NCBI RefSeq assembly: GCF_020622355.1
Contig: NZ_WHVL01000004.1
Span: 310,001 to 374,000 of the forward strand
From: Vreelandella malpeensis
GTDB lineage: Bacteria; Pseudomonadota; Gammaproteobacteria; Pseudomonadales; Halomonadaceae
Direction of reading: 5' to 3'
Length of the DNA: 64,000 nt
In this document: piece by piece, positions 1 through 11,024 of the stretch
How positions within the stretch are numbered: position 1 is the stretch's first letter
Layout of the letters: each line of letters starts with the position of its first letter
The notes under the pieces: model-generated
Told to the model about the DNA's origin: nothing
What the model saw: the letters and a program-made list of their open reading frames with translations, nothing else
Databases searched by the model: none
Translations under genes and position numbers: made by a program

Positions 1-1262
<1,262 letters not shown>

Positions 1263-1289
1263 CCACGCGAACAACCATGGGCCCAAACC

Positions 1290-1946
1290 ATGAGCAAGCA
1301 ACTGATTCTGGCGCTCTCCAAGGGGCGCATTCTCGAGGAAACGCTGCCGCTTCTGGCCGACGCCGGCATCACGCCGGCGGAGGATCTCGGCAAGAGCCGC
1401 AAGCTCTTGTTCGACACCAACTTGCCGGACGTGAAGCTGGTGGTGATTCGCGCCACCGACGTGCCCACCTACGTGCAGCTCGGCGCAGCGGATCTCGGCA
1501 TCGCCGGCAAGGACGTGCTGCTCGAACACGGGGCTGAAGGGCTCTACGAGCCGGTCGATCTCGATATTGCCCGCTGTCGTCTGATGACCGCCGGTGTCAC
1601 CGGCCAGGCCCCGCTCAAGGCGCGCCGCCGGGTGGCCACCAAGTTCGTCAACGTGGCAAGGCGCTACTACGCCGAGCAGGGCATCCAGGCCGAGGTGATC
1701 AAGCTTTATGGGGCGATGGAACTGGCCCCCTTGATGAATCTGGCCGACGAGATCGTAGACATCGTCGATACCGGTAACACCCTGCGCGCCAACGGCATGG
1801 AGCCGCGCGAGCTGATCGCCGAGATCAGCACGCGCCTGGTGGTCAACAAGGCAGCCATGACCATGAAGCACGAGCGCATCAAGCCGCTGCTGGCGCGACT
1901 CGACAGCGCTGTCAAACACCGCAAGGCCGAGCTTGCGAAGGGATGA
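1290..1946 (+). CDS. hisG: ATP phosphoribosyltransferase, short form
   Basis: Catalyses the first step of histidine synthesis, joining ATP and PRPP. The 218-residue protein opens with [18 protein letters not shown] and contains the PRPP-binding segment [16 protein letters not shown]. It lacks the C-terminal regulatory domain of the roughly 300-residue long form, so it is the short HisG(S) type, which by family knowledge needs the partner HisZ; no hisZ lies in this window. It is followed 10 bases later by hisD, so the two are probably co-transcribed with murA. Confidence 0.96.
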   Translation: MSKQLILALSKGRILEETLPLLADAGITPAEDLGKSRKLLFDTNLPDVKLVVIRATDVPTYVQLGAADLGIAGKDVLLEHGAEGLYEPVDLDIARCRLMTAGVTGQAPLKARRRVATKFVNVARRYYAEQGIQAEVIKLYGAMELAPLMNLADEIVDIVDTGNTLRANGMEPRELIAEISTRLVVNKAAMTMKHERIKPLLARLDSAVKHRKAELAKG

Positions 1947-1956
1947 GAGGTCAATG

Positions 1957-3270
1957 ATGAGCGACAACCCGGTCACGATCCATCGGCTATCCACCGCCGA
2001 TACCGACTTCGAGCGCCGCCTCGACGACCTGCTCGCCTGGGAGGGCGTCTCGAACGATGACGTGCAGTCCCGGGTCGCGGCCATTCTCGAGGACGTCAAG
2101 CATCGCGGTGACGCGGCGGTGATCGAGGCGACTCGTCGCTTCGATCGTCTCGAGGCGAGCGCCATGGAGGAGCTTTGCCTGTCGCCGCATCGGCTCGAGG
2201 CTGCCTTCAAGGGGCTTCCCGACGAGCAGCGCACGGCGCTCGAAAACGCCGCCGAGCGGATTCGCCGCTACCACGAGCGCCAGAAGCCGACTTCCTGGCA
2301 GTACGAGGAGCTCGACGGCACGGTGCTCGGTCAGAAAGTGACGCCGCTGGATCGCGCCGGCATCTACGTGCCGGGTGGCAAGGCGGCCTACCCGTCGTCG
2401 GTATTGATGAACGCCATTCCCGCCCAGGTGGCCGGAGTCGGCGAGATCGTCATGGTGGTGCCGACGCCGGATGGCGTAGTCAACGAGCTGGTACTGGCCG
2501 CCGCGCATCTAGCCGGGGTCGATCACGTCTTCACCATTGGCGGCGCCCAGGCGGTGGCGGCGCTGGCGTACGGCACCGAGAGCGTGCCGCGGGTCGACAA
2601 GATCGTGGGTCCCGGCAATATCTACGTGGCGACCGCCAAGCGGGCGGTGTTCGGTCAGGTCGGCATCGACATGATCGCCGGACCGTCGGAAATCCTGGTA
2701 GTCTCCGACGGCCAGACCGACCCGGAGTGGCTGGCGATGGATCTCTTCTCCCAGGCCGAGCATGACGAGGACGCCCAGGCGATCCTGGTGAGCTGGGACG
2801 GCGAGCATCTGGACGCGGTGCAGGCGGCCATCGAGCGTTTGCTGCCGACGCTCGATCGCGAGGCGATCGTGCGCGCATCGCTTTCCCGGCGCGGCGCATT
2901 GATCCAGTGTGCCGATGAGGATGAGGCGCTCGCGCTGATCAATCGCATCGCGCCCGAGCACTTGGAGCTTTCGGTAGCCGAGCCCGAACGGCTGGTGTCC
3001 GAGGTGCGGCACGCCGGCGCCATCTTCATGGGCCGCTATACCGCCGAGGCGTTGGGCGACTACTGCGCCGGGCCGAATCACGTGCTGCCGACCTCCGGTA
3101 CCGCGCGCTTCTCCTCGCCGCTCGGCGTCTACGACTTCCAGAAGCGCTCGTCGCTCATTCACTGCTCCGCCGAAGGCGCCTCGACGCTGGGTCGAACCGC
3201 CTCGGTCCTCGCCCGCGGCGAATCGCTCACCGCCCACGCCCGCTCTGCCGAATACCGCATTCGCGATTGA
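1957..3270 (+). CDS. hisD: Histidinol dehydrogenase
   Basis: NAD-dependent zinc enzyme oxidising L-histidinol to histidine, the last two steps of the pathway. Zinc ligands are in [11 protein letters not shown] and [12 protein letters not shown], the catalytic Glu-His pair is in RIAPEHLEL, and the C-terminal histidine is in [14 protein letters not shown] chose the ATG at 1957 ([11 protein letters not shown], 437 residues) because GAGAGG lies about six bases upstream; an ATG at 1954 and a GTG at 1933 are in frame. hisC, which follows hisD in Pseudomonas, is absent; the next gene is convergent. Confidence 0.96.
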   Translation: MSDNPVTIHRLSTADTDFERRLDDLLAWEGVSNDDVQSRVAAILEDVKHRGDAAVIEATRRFDRLEASAMEELCLSPHRLEAAFKGLPDEQRTALENAAERIRRYHERQKPTSWQYEELDGTVLGQKVTPLDRAGIYVPGGKAAYPSSVLMNAIPAQVAGVGEIVMVVPTPDGVVNELVLAAAHLAGVDHVFTIGGAQAVAALAYGTESVPRVDKIVGPGNIYVATAKRAVFGQVGIDMIAGPSEILVVSDGQTDPEWLAMDLFSQAEHDEDAQAILVSWDGEHLDAVQAAIERLLPTLDREAIVRASLSRRGALIQCADEDEALALINRIAPEHLELSVAEPERLVSEVRHAGAIFMGRYTAEALGDYCAGPNHVLPTSGTARFSSPLGVYDFQKRSSLIHCSAEGASTLGRTASVLARGESLTAHARSAEYRIRD

Positions 3271-3281
3271 TGCGTGCCTCT

Positions 3282-4529
3282 TCAGGAGTCGCTGCGTCGA
3301 TCGAGGGTCATTTCGGTCGGGGTGGGGCGCTCGCCCACTTCCAGGGTCATCTGGATGCGCTCGCCGTTGCGCACTACGGTCAGCGGGAGTTCGGTGCCGG
3401 GTGCGATGGAGGCGATGTCGCTCATGGTCGAGCGGGCATCGAGAATCGCCTGGTTGTCGATGGAGAGCAGCACGTCGCCGGGCTGCAGCCCGGCACGCTC
3501 CGCCGGACCTTCGCTGACCACGCCGGCCACGATCACCCCCTGAGGGGTGCGTAGCCCGAAGGAGGCGGCAAGCTCGCGGGACAGGGCCTGGGCCTCGATG
3601 CCCAGCCAGCCGCGAATCACCCGGCCCCGGGTGACCAGTTCGTCCAGAACGCTGTGTGCCAGGTTGGCGGGAATCGCGAAGCCGATGCCCTGGGAGCCAC
3701 CGGAGCGCGAGAAGATCGCCGTGTTGATCCCGACCAGCGCGCCTTCGGCGTTGACCAGCGCACCGCCGGAGTTGCCCGGATTGATCGCCGCATCGGTCTG
3801 GATGAAGTCCTCGTAGGCGTTGAGGCCCAGGTGGCTGCGTCCGGTGGCGCTGATGATACCCATGGTCACCGTCTGGCCGACACCGAACGGATTGCCGATG
3901 GCCAACGCCACGTCACCCACCGCCACGTTGCGTGAATCGGTCAGCTCGATCACCGGCAGGTCGTCTAGGTCGATGCGCAGCACGGCCAGGTCGCTCTCCG
4001 GGTCGGTGCCGACCACCTCGGCCAGCGTCTCGCGACCGTCGCGCAGTGCCACCTGAATCTGATCGGCATCGTTGATCACATGGTGATTGGTCAACACGTA
4101 GCCGTCCTGGCTGACGATGACCCCGGACCCCAGGCTCGAGAGCATGCGCTGGTGGGCAGTGGCGTCGTCGCTGCTGAAGAACTGCTGGAAGAAAGGATCC
4201 GACATCAGTGGATGCTGGTCACGCTCGACGATGCGCGACGAGTAGATGTTGACCACCGCCGGCGCCGCCTGGCTCACCGCATCGGCGTAGCTCGCCGGGC
4301 CTTGGTCGCGATTCAGGGGGGCGGCCTGGCGAATCTCGGGGCGCGGGCGGTTGATGGCGGGATCGGAGGTATCTCCGGTGGTCACCAAGGTGCCCGGCGC
4401 AGAAACGGCGGCCGGCGGATCGTCGCGAAACGGGTTGGGGAGCAGGTCGGGAAAGGCCAGCAGCAGCAGCGCCGCCACCAGAATTCCGGTAACGATTGGC
4501 CATATATAAGGCAGTACGAAGCGGTGCAT
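3282..4529 (-). CDS. algW: DegS/AlgW-type site-1 serine protease, membrane anchored, one PDZ domain
   Basis: A 415-residue trypsin-like periplasmic protease. Residues 8-28 form a single N-terminal membrane anchor, followed by a Pro-rich linker to about residue 75. The protease domain carries a visible triad: H150 (TNHHV), D180 (ESDLAVLRID) and S254 (NPGNSGGAL). One PDZ domain covers about 290-390. The anchor plus a single PDZ matches DegS/AlgW, which cleave the anti-sigma factor RseA/MucA under envelope stress, rather than soluble two-PDZ DegP. The same gene lies beside hisD in Pseudomonas. The specific substrate here is inference. It ends 11 bases from convergent hisD. Confidence 0.88.
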   Translation of the reverse strand: MHRFVLPYIWPIVTGILVAALLLLAFPDLLPNPFRDDPPAAVSAPGTLVTTGDTSDPAINRPRPEIRQAAPLNRDQGPASYADAVSQAAPAVVNIYSSRIVERDQHPLMSDPFFQQFFSSDDATAHQRMLSSLGSGVIVSQDGYVLTNHHVINDADQIQVALRDGRETLAEVVGTDPESDLAVLRIDLDDLPVIELTDSRNVAVGDVALAIGNPFGVGQTVTMGIISATGRSHLGLNAYEDFIQTDAAINPGNSGGALVNAEGALVGINTAIFSRSGGSQGIGFAIPANLAHSVLDELVTRGRVIRGWLGIEAQALSRELAASFGLRTPQGVIVAGVVSEGPAERAGLQPGDVLLSIDNQAILDARSTMSDIASIAPGTELPLTVVRNGERIQMTLEVGERPTPTEMTLDRRSDS

Positions 4530-4664
4530 GCAGGGTATCCTCAGCCGTAGGCAGTTACGGAGGCGGCCGGGTTCGCTATGACGCGGCGCGAGCTTTACAC
4601 TAGGCGCTATGGTAACACTTTTTCGATAAGTTCCTCAGCCGTCAAACCGTTACAAGGAGGGCAC

Positions 4665-5426
4665 GTGATTCATCGCGACCAGCTCGTAAAGGCGTGCGAC
4701 CACCAGCTTCGCTCCGCCCGCTTCAAGGACTACACCATCAACGGTCTGCAGGTACAGGGGCGGGACAGTGTCACGCGCGTGATGACCGGGGTGACCGCTA
4801 ATCAGGCGCTGCTCGACGAGGCCGTGGCCTGGCAGGCGGACCTGGTGCTGGTGCATCACGGCTATTTCTGGAAGAACGAGCCGGTGGCGATCACCGGCAT
4901 GAAGCATCGGCGCATCAAGACGCTGATGGATCACGACATCAACCTGCTGGCCTACCATCTGCCGCTGGACGCCCATGCCGAACTCGGCAACAACGCCGAG
5001 CTCGCTCGGCGCCTGGGCTGGAAGGTGGAGGGGTGCCTGGACGGCGAGCTGGGCGAGGGGCTCTTGTGGTCCGGAAGAATTCCCCAGGCGCAGTCTCTCC
5101 AGGCACTGGCCGAACAGGTGAGTGCGGTGCTCGAGCGCACGCCCACGGTGATCGAGGCGCCGGGCATTGCCCGCATCGAGCGCATCGCCTGGTGTACCGG
5201 CGGTGGGCAGGATATGATCACGCAGGCTTTCGAGGCCGGCGCCGAGGTGTTCGTCTCCGGCGAGATTTCCGAGCGCACCACGCACCTGGCGCGCGAGATG
5301 GGTATTCACTACATCGCTGCCGGGCATCACGCCACCGAGCGCTACGGGGTGCAGGCGTTGGGCGAGTGGGTTGCCGACGAGTATGGCGTTGCCCATCGCT
5401 TCGTGGATATCGACAACCCCGCCTGA
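4665..5426 (+). CDS. Nif3-like dinuclear metal centre hexameric protein (YbgI family)
   Basis: A 253-residue NIF3/YbgI-family protein. Conserved metal-ligand segments are VHHGYFW near residue 65, AYHLPLDAH near 100 and AGHHATERYGVQAL near 220. Members form toroidal hexamers with two metals per subunit; the cellular reaction is not settled (GTP cyclohydrolase I-like or hydrolase roles have been proposed). The GTG at 4665 is preferred because AAGGAGG lies six bases upstream and it gives the family length; an in-frame ATG at 4578 would add an unconserved tail. Transcribed away from the algW-type gene. A GC-rich inverted repeat follows the stop. Confidence 0.87.
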   Translation: MIHRDQLVKACDHQLRSARFKDYTINGLQVQGRDSVTRVMTGVTANQALLDEAVAWQADLVLVHHGYFWKNEPVAITGMKHRRIKTLMDHDINLLAYHLPLDAHAELGNNAELARRLGWKVEGCLDGELGEGLLWSGRIPQAQSLQALAEQVSAVLERTPTVIEAPGIARIERIAWCTGGGQDMITQAFEAGAEVFVSGEISERTTHLAREMGIHYIAAGHHATERYGVQALGEWVADEYGVAHRFVDIDNPA

Positions 5427-5432
5427 ACGCCG

Positions 5433-5456
5433 CGAAGCGAGGCGGGCCTCGCTTCG
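5433..5456. terminator. Hairpin terminator-like inverted repeat after the Nif3 gene
   Basis: Perfect 11-base arms CGAAGCGAGGC / GCCTCGCTTCG separated by two bases, seven bases after the stop. There is no T-run, so intrinsic termination is likely but not assured. It lies between convergent genes. Confidence 0.5.
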
Positions 5457-5523
5457 TCGGTCGACTCCGGGGGGCTTCAGGCCGCCGGGTTCACTGCTCT
5501 TCGCTCAATATCGAGCGCTTCGC

Positions 5524-5985
5524 TCAATAACGCGGTGGCTGGGCGACGTCGCTCTTGCTCGCGGCATTGTTCTTGAGGCCGAAATCTTCGGAAAGCGTGC
5601 CACCCTTGCCATCGGCGTAGTCTCGCGGCATGGCCGGGGCGTCGCTGGCGGCGGGCGTGGTGCGAGACGCGGCGGCCTTAGGGGCGTCGTCCTGCGCGGG
5701 TGTCGGGCGATGGCCAAGCTGCCACTGACCGGCATCGCTTTGCATCTGCCTCTCGAGCTCGTCGGCCTGGCGGCGGATGCCGTCCAGGCAGTCGCGCACG
5801 TTGCCGAAATGGCCGCCCATCGCCTTCTTGAGTTCGGCGATCTGGTGCTCGCGCTCGAGCAGCGTCTGCTTGAGCGATGCCCGGTGACGCTCACCCCGGC
5901 TCAATAGCCGGTAGCACGCAAGGCCAATGAGAAAACCGACGACCAGGCCGACGAGTGCATAGATGAATGGTGAGTTTGCTTCCAC
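5524..5985 (-). CDS. zapG: Cell division/envelope protein ZapG (YhcB, DUF1043)
   Basis: A 153-residue inner-membrane protein. Residues 7-28 form one transmembrane helix (IYALVGLVVGFLIGLACYRLL), followed by a coiled-coil rich in Glu, Lys and Arg (about 35-85) and a disordered Ala/Pro/Asp tail. This is the layout of DUF1043/YhcB (ZapG), which links division and elongation machineries in enterobacteria. It is divergent from zapE, another division factor, across a 191-base gap with promoter-like elements on both strands. A 12-base direct repeat (5499-5510 and 5518-5529) overlaps the 3' end. Confidence 0.85.
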   Translation of the reverse strand: MEANSPFIYALVGLVVGFLIGLACYRLLSRGERHRASLKQTLLEREHQIAELKKAMGGHFGNVRDCLDGIRRQADELERQMQSDAGQWQLGHRPTPAQDDAPKAAASRTTPAASDAPAMPRDYADGKGGTLSEDFGLKNNAASKSDVAQPPRY

Positions 5986-6053
5986 AGTCTTCTCCCTGAA
6001 AGTGATTGGCGCTGTTCCGGCGTATCGCTGAGCGTGCTGGCGAACCCTGCTGC

Positions 6054-6084
6054 ATTATAGGCGTCTCTCGGCGGCTCGGGTCAA
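6054..6084 (-). promoter_or_regulatory. Putative promoter of zapG
   Basis: Reading the minus strand, TTGACC (6084-6079) and a perfect TATAAT (6059-6054) are separated by 19 bases, 69 bases upstream of the zapG start. The spacer is longer than the ideal 17. Confidence 0.45.
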
Positions 6085-6114
6085 TGCGCCGATGCGCTCA
6101 TTGCTTAACGCGCG

Positions 6115-6120
6115 TATAAT
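6115..6120 (+). promoter_or_regulatory. Putative -10 element of zapE
   Basis: A perfect TATAAT 57 bases upstream of the zapE start; no good -35 hexamer is visible at the standard distance. Confidence 0.4.
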
Positions 6121-6176
6121 TAGCCGCCTTCATGCACTGGCCGCCTTGGCCGCGCCATCGACCGGGAGAGTATTGA

Positions 6177-7358
6177 ATGTCATCGACTGTCGCCTCGGCA
6201 ACGGCAAGTCCCGCCCATCCGCCCACGCCCCTTCAGCGCTATCGACGCGACATTCAGCGCGACGACTTCCAGTTCGACGCCGCCCAGCAGAACGCGGTCG
6301 AACACCTGCAGCGCCTTTATGACGAGCTGCTGGCCACGCCCTCGACCACGCCCAAGACCGTGGTGGCCCACAAGGGCCTGAAAGCGCGCATGGCGGGGCT
6401 CATGGGCAAGAAGAAGCCGCAGGGCGAGCCGGCGCTGCCGCGGGTGCGCGGGCTTTACTTCTGGGGTGGGGTGGGGCGCGGCAAGACCTATCTCGTCGAT
6501 ACCTTCTTCGAGGCGCTGCCATTTCCCGACAAGATGCGCACCCACTTTCACCGCTTCATGCAGCGGGTGCACAACGAGCTCAACCACTACAAGGGCGAGA
6601 AGAACCCGCTCGAGCTGATCGCCGGCAAGTTTGCTACCGAGGCGCGGGTGATCTGCTTCGACGAGTTCTTCGTCAAGGACATCACCGACGCGATGATCCT
6701 GGCCAACCTGCTCGAGGCGCTGTTCGAGCGCGGGGTGGTGCTGGTGGCGACTTCCAATATCGTGCCCGACGAGCTCTACAAGGATGGCCTGCAGCGCACA
6801 CGCTTTCTGCCCGCCATCGAGCTGCTCAACCGCCACTGCGACGTGGTGAACGTCGACTCCGGCGTCGACTACCGCCTGCGCGCGCTCGAGCGCGCCGAAA
6901 TCTTCCATGCCCCTTGCGACGAGGCGGCCGAGCGCGAGCTTGCCCGCAGCTTCAAGGAGATCGCCGGCCAGGCCGGCGAAGCGGAGGCGCCGCTCGAGGT
7001 GAATCACCGCGTGCTCAAGACCCGCAGGCTCTGCGACAGCGTGGTCTGGTTCGACTTCAAGGCGCTGTGCGACGGCCCGCGCAGCCAGAACGACTATATC
7101 GAGATCGCCCGCGAGTTCCACACCGTGCTGGTCTCCAATGTGCCCCAGATGGGCGCGAAACAGGACGACCAGGCGCGGCGCTTCATCAACATGGTGGACG
7201 AGTTCTACGATCGCGGTGTCAAGCTTCTGATGTCCGCCGAGGTGGCGGTTGAGACGCTCTACACCGACGGCAAGCTGACCTTCGAGTTCAAGCGCACGCT
7301 CTCGCGGCTGCAGGAGATGCAGTCGCGCGAATACCTGGCGCTTCCCCACAAGCCGTGA
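6177..7358 (+). CDS. zapE: Cell division ATPase ZapE (AFG1 family)
   Basis: A 393-residue AFG1-like P-loop ATPase. Walker A is GGVGRGKT at 97-104 and Walker B is VICFDEFF with D162/E163; VLVATSNIVPDELYKDGLQR resembles the sensor region of the family. In E. coli ZapE associates with the Z ring and is needed for constriction under low oxygen or heat. Length and motifs are normal. It sits between the divergent zapG and the ribosomal genes rplM-rpsI, as in Pseudomonas (the PA4438 region). Confidence 0.93.
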   Translation: MSSTVASATASPAHPPTPLQRYRRDIQRDDFQFDAAQQNAVEHLQRLYDELLATPSTTPKTVVAHKGLKARMAGLMGKKKPQGEPALPRVRGLYFWGGVGRGKTYLVDTFFEALPFPDKMRTHFHRFMQRVHNELNHYKGEKNPLELIAGKFATEARVICFDEFFVKDITDAMILANLLEALFERGVVLVATSNIVPDELYKDGLQRTRFLPAIELLNRHCDVVNVDSGVDYRLRALERAEIFHAPCDEAAERELARSFKEIAGQAGEAEAPLEVNHRVLKTRRLCDSVVWFDFKALCDGPRSQNDYIEIAREFHTVLVSNVPQMGAKQDDQARRFINMVDEFYDRGVKLLMSAEVAVETLYTDGKLTFEFKRTLSRLQEMQSREYLALPHKP

Positions 7359-7375
7359 AAAAAAGCCGCGCGGTG

Positions 7376-7405
7376 CTTAACTTGTCGGCAACGCTCGTGT
7401 AGAAT
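7376..7405 (+). promoter_or_regulatory. Possible promoter of rplM-rpsI
   Basis: CTTAAC (7376-7381), an 18-base spacer and TAGAAT (7400-7405). This leaves about 120 bases of leader before rplM, room for the L13-type autoregulatory leader known in E. coli. I did not identify the L13 binding structure. Confidence 0.35.
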
Positions 7406-7533
7406 GCCGCCTCGCTGTACGTTACAGGCTTTTCGAGACGCACGTCTCGGCGGGTCGGTAACCAAAAAGAATAGGGATGGTGAAAGGCGTCATGCCTTGT
7501 CACCCAATACACTTAAACTGGTGAAATTCATCC

Positions 7534-7962
7534 ATGAAGACGTTCAGTGCTAAGCCGCAGTCCGTCCAGCGCGACTGGTATGTTGTCGATGCTACGGACA
7601 AAACGCTCGGTCGTCTGGCCACCGAAATCGCTCGCCGCCTGCGTGGCAAGCACAAGCCCGAATTCACGCCTCACGTCGATACCGGCGACTACATCGTCGT
7701 GATCAACGCCGAGAAGGTCCAGGTTACCGGCAACAAGGCCAAGGCCAAGACCTACTACCGCCACACCGGTTACCCGGGCGGTCTGCGCTCCATGACGTTC
7801 GACAAGATGCTCGACCATGCGCCCGAGCGCATCATCGAGTTCGCCGTCAAGGGCATGCTGCCAAAGGGCCCGCTGGGTCGCGCCATGTACTCCAAGTTGA
7901 AAGTGTACGCTGGTGCCGAGCATCCCCATACCGCTCAGCAGCCGCTTGAACTGAACATTTAA
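7534..7962 (+). CDS. rplM: 50S ribosomal protein L13
   Basis: A 142-residue protein, the standard L13 length. [40 protein letters not shown] and HTAQQP are all present. L13 is an early 23S rRNA assembly protein. It is followed after 13 bases by rpsI, the universal rplM-rpsI pair, and preceded by a 175-base untranslated stretch that may carry the autoregulatory leader. Confidence 0.99.
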   Translation: MKTFSAKPQSVQRDWYVVDATDKTLGRLATEIARRLRGKHKPEFTPHVDTGDYIVVINAEKVQVTGNKAKAKTYYRHTGYPGGLRSMTFDKMLDHAPERIIEFAVKGMLPKGPLGRAMYSKLKVYAGAEHPHTAQQPLELNI

Positions 7963-7975
7963 GGAAATCTTCGCC

Positions 7976-8365
7976 ATGTCACAGCAATATTACGGTACCG
8001 GGCGCCGCAAGACTTCCACCGCTCGTGTGTTCCTCAAGCCGGGCTCCGGCAAGATCACCGTCAACAACCGCGCCCTCGACGAGTTCTTCGGTCGCGTGAC
8101 CGGTCGCATGGTGGTTCGTCAGCCCCTCGAGCTGACCGAAACCCTGAACCAGTTCGACGTCTACGTCACCGTTGAAGGCGGCGGCGGTTCTTCCCAGGCC
8201 GGCGCCATTCGTCACGGCATCACCCGCGCTCTGATGGAATACAACGAAGAGCTGCGCCCGGCGCTGCGCGCTGCCGGTTACGTGACCCGCGACGCCCGTC
8301 AGGTCGAGCGTAAGAAAGTCGGCCTGCGTAAAGCACGTCGCCGTCCGCAGTTCTCCAAGCGTTAA
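7976..8365 (+). CDS. rpsI: 30S ribosomal protein S9
   Basis: A 129-residue S9 beginning [16 protein letters not shown], with [15 protein letters not shown] and the basic C-terminal tail [11 protein letters not shown] that reaches the P-site tRNA anticodon in the 30S subunit. An AAGGAA-type ribosome site lies in the 13-base gap after rplM. A strong inverted repeat follows. In Pseudomonas petABC comes next; here sspA does. Confidence 0.99.
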   Translation: MSQQYYGTGRRKTSTARVFLKPGSGKITVNNRALDEFFGRVTGRMVVRQPLELTETLNQFDVYVTVEGGGGSSQAGAIRHGITRALMEYNEELRPALRAAGYVTRDARQVERKKVGLRKARRRPQFSKR

Positions 8366-8383
8366 TTTCCGCGCTGGTACTGC

Positions 8384-8416
8384 GAAAACGCCCAGGCCCA
8401 TGGCCTGGGCGTTTTC
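8384..8416. terminator. Terminator after rpsI
   Basis: Perfect 15-base arms beginning GAAAACGCCCAGGCC, a three-base centre, and the reverse complement ending in GCGTTTTC; the arm ends in four T residues. Confidence 0.85.
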
Positions 8417-8565
8417 ATGTCGGCCCCGTGCGTTGAGAGCAAGCGCCCAAAAGCGTGTAAGGGATGTTAAGGTGCGTCGAGCGCCGCAAGCGAGCGCGGA
8501 GTCGCCAACATCGGAGGCTCCCGGCATGGTATTATTGACTACTGTTCTATAACGAGGATGCTTTC

Positions 8566-9192
8566 ATGGGTGTTGTGGCCAAGCGGTCTTCTATGATCTT
8601 CTACTCCGGAAACGACGATCATTTTAGCCATCGTGTGCGCATTGTTCTGGCCGAGAAAGGGGTCGCCGTGGACATCGTCGATGTCAATGACGATCAGCCG
8701 CCGCAGGAGTTAGCCGATCTCAACCCCTACAACAGCGTCCCCACGCTGCTGGACCGCGATCTGGTGCTCTACGAATCCAAAGTGATGATGGAGTACCTGG
8801 ACGAACGCTTCCCGCACCCGCCGCTGCTGCCGGTCTATCCGGTCGCCCGTGCCCAGAGTCGGCTCTGGATGCACCGTATCGAGCGCGAATGGTGCCCCTT
8901 GCTCGACCAGATTCGCACGGGCGGCAAGAAGGAGGCCGACAAGGCGCGCAAGGAGCTGCGTGAAAGCCTGATCGGCATCTCGCCGATCTTCGAGGACATG
9001 CCTTACTTCATGAGCGACGAGTTCACACTGGTCGACTGCTGTCTGGCGCCGATCCTGTGGCGCTTGCCGGAGCTCAACATAGAGCTGCCCGAGAAGCAGG
9101 TGAAACCGCTTCTGAGCTACATGACGCGGGTTTTCGAACGCGAGGCGTTCAAGGAGTCCTTGAACGAGCGCGAGAAAGAGATGCGTACATAA
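8566..9192 (+). CDS. sspA: Stringent starvation protein A
   Basis: A 208-residue protein with a glutathione-S-transferase fold. The N-terminal thioredoxin-like half includes [17 protein letters not shown] and [19 protein letters not shown]; the C-terminal half is helical with REW and [12 protein letters not shown]. SspA lacks GST activity and binds RNA polymerase to modulate transcription in stationary phase and stress. It is followed 56 bases later by sspB, the usual pair. An upstream ATG/GTG choice ([10 protein letters not shown]) is typical of the family. Confidence 0.96.
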   Translation: MGVVAKRSSMIFYSGNDDHFSHRVRIVLAEKGVAVDIVDVNDDQPPQELADLNPYNSVPTLLDRDLVLYESKVMMEYLDERFPHPPLLPVYPVARAQSRLWMHRIEREWCPLLDQIRTGGKKEADKARKELRESLIGISPIFEDMPYFMSDEFTLVDCCLAPILWRLPELNIELPEKQVKPLLSYMTRVFEREAFKESLNEREKEMRT

Positions 9193-9248
9193 CCCTTCAG
9201 GGCCTCACCGGTGGCGAGGCCCTGCCGATTTTGAAAGAGGGAAGTCTG

Positions 9249-9719
9249 ATGAAATCGAGCCGTCCCTATATTGCCCGGGCCCTGTACCAGTGGCTTCTCG
9301 ACAACGACCTGACGCCTCACCTGGTGGTGGACGCCACGCTGCCCGGGGTCGAGGTGCCGCGCCAGTTCGTGCAGAACGGCCAGATCGTGCTCAACGTCGC
9401 CCCCACTGCGGTGCGCGACTTGTTCATGGAGAACCAGGCGATCGGTTTCAGCGCCCGCTTCGGCGGCCAGCCCATGAACGTGCTGATCCCCACCGATGCC
9501 CTGATCGCGATCTACGCTCGCGAGAACGGCGCGGGCATGGTCTTCGGCCACGAGCCCGAGCTCGAGACCGGGGAGGGTGAAGGTGAGGCGGACGATGCAC
9601 CGCGTGACGAGGACACAGGGCCACAGCTCAGCGTCACCGAGTCCACCGATGGGCCGGACGACGAGCCGCCCAAGGGCGGCAAGCCCAAGAAGAAGCCGAC
9701 CCTTCGCGTCGTCAAGTAA
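9249..9719 (+). CDS. sspB: ClpXP protease specificity-enhancing factor SspB
   Basis: A 156-residue adaptor that binds ssrA-tagged proteins and hands them to ClpXP. The folded domain (about 1-110) has SSRPYIARALYQWLLDND, THVVDA-like beta strands and GQIVLNVAPTAVRDL; a long acidic linker follows (GEGEADDAPRDEDTG), and the tail PTLRVVK matches the ClpX-binding XB peptide. I chose the ATG at 9249 after GAGGGAAG because it gives the canonical N-terminus. The gene ends just before a bidirectional terminator. Confidence 0.96.
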   Translation: MKSSRPYIARALYQWLLDNDLTPHLVVDATLPGVEVPRQFVQNGQIVLNVAPTAVRDLFMENQAIGFSARFGGQPMNVLIPTDALIAIYARENGAGMVFGHEPELETGEGEGEADDAPRDEDTGPQLSVTESTDGPDDEPPKGGKPKKKPTLRVVK

Positions 9720-9750
9720 TTGGCCGTCGAGTCGTTTCCGATCCGGCACG

Positions 9751-9780
9751 AAAAAAGCCTCGCATTCGCGAGGCTTTTTT
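9751..9780. terminator. Bidirectional terminator between sspB and dolP
   Basis: Thirteen-base arms AAAAAAGCCTCGC and GCGAGGCTTTTTT around ATTC; A-run and T-run on both sides serve both convergent genes. Confidence 0.93.
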
Positions 9781-9799
9781 CATGGCAGAGTGGCGAAGG

Positions 9800-10372
9800 T
9801 CAGTCGATGTAGTCGAAGACCTTGACGATGCGCTGGATACCGCCCACTGCCGAGGCGGCGTTGACGATGCGATCGGCTTCCTGGCGAGTCACCATGCCCA
9901 TCAGGTAGACGCTGGCGTTTTCGGTGGTGACCTTGAGTTTCGAAGAGTCGATCGAGTCGTTGGTCGCCAGGTGGCTGATCACATTGGTGGTGAGCCAGGT
10001 ATCGGTCAGGCGCTGGCTGGCGGGCAGGTTGGCGGCGATCGCCAGCTCGTTGTGCACCTGATTGACGCCGCGCAGGCTGGAGGCCACCTGACCTGCCTTG
10101 TCGCGCAGCTCTTCGCTGGGCACCTGGCCGACCAGCAGCACCGAGCCGTTGTAGCTGTGGGCGCGAATGCGGGCGTCGCCCAGGCGTGCGTCGGCGCTAT
10201 CCAGGGCGCGCTCCACCTGGCGCTCGATGGTCGAGTCCACGGCCTGCACGTCGTTGCTGCGCTGGCCGTAGTTGGAGGGGTTGGAGGCTGAATTGTTGGC
10301 GCAGCCTGCCAGCAGCACTGCACTGCAAACGCCCATCAAGCAAAAGGTACGAAACGCGTTACGAAGGACCAT
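9800..10372 (-). CDS. dolP: Outer-membrane lipoprotein with two BON domains (DolP/YraP)
   Basis: A 190-residue lipoprotein: a signal peptide ends in the lipobox LAGC with acylated C24, followed by two BON domains (about 45-110 and 120-190; HNELAI and the SYNGSVLLVGQV / TTENASVYLMGMV strands). DolP keeps the outer membrane intact and binds anionic phospholipids at division sites. It is the last gene of the lpoA-yraN-diaA-dolP operon on this strand, the same order as in E. coli. Length (E. coli 191) and domains are normal. Confidence 0.93.
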   Translation of the reverse strand: MVLRNAFRTFCLMGVCSAVLLAGCANNSASNPSNYGQRSNDVQAVDSTIERQVERALDSADARLGDARIRAHSYNGSVLLVGQVPSEELRDKAGQVASSLRGVNQVHNELAIAANLPASQRLTDTWLTTNVISHLATNDSIDSSKLKVTTENASVYLMGMVTRQEADRIVNAASAVGGIQRIVKVFDYID

Positions 10373-10410
10373 TGTCGACTCCTTAAAGAATGGGGATGAC
10401 CAGGGCGGGC

Positions 10411-11013
<603 letters not shown>

Positions 11014-11024
11014 CTAATGTCATG

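Noticed and set aside
5499..5529. 12-base direct repeat at the 3' end of zapG
   Set aside because: Two copies only, no inverted ends or gene content; best seen as a small local duplication, not a mobile element.
8402..8565. Possible remnant of petABC after rpsI
   Set aside because: The interval is only about 200 bases, occupied by the rpsI terminator and sspA leader; no frame resembles Rieske or cytochrome b sequence.
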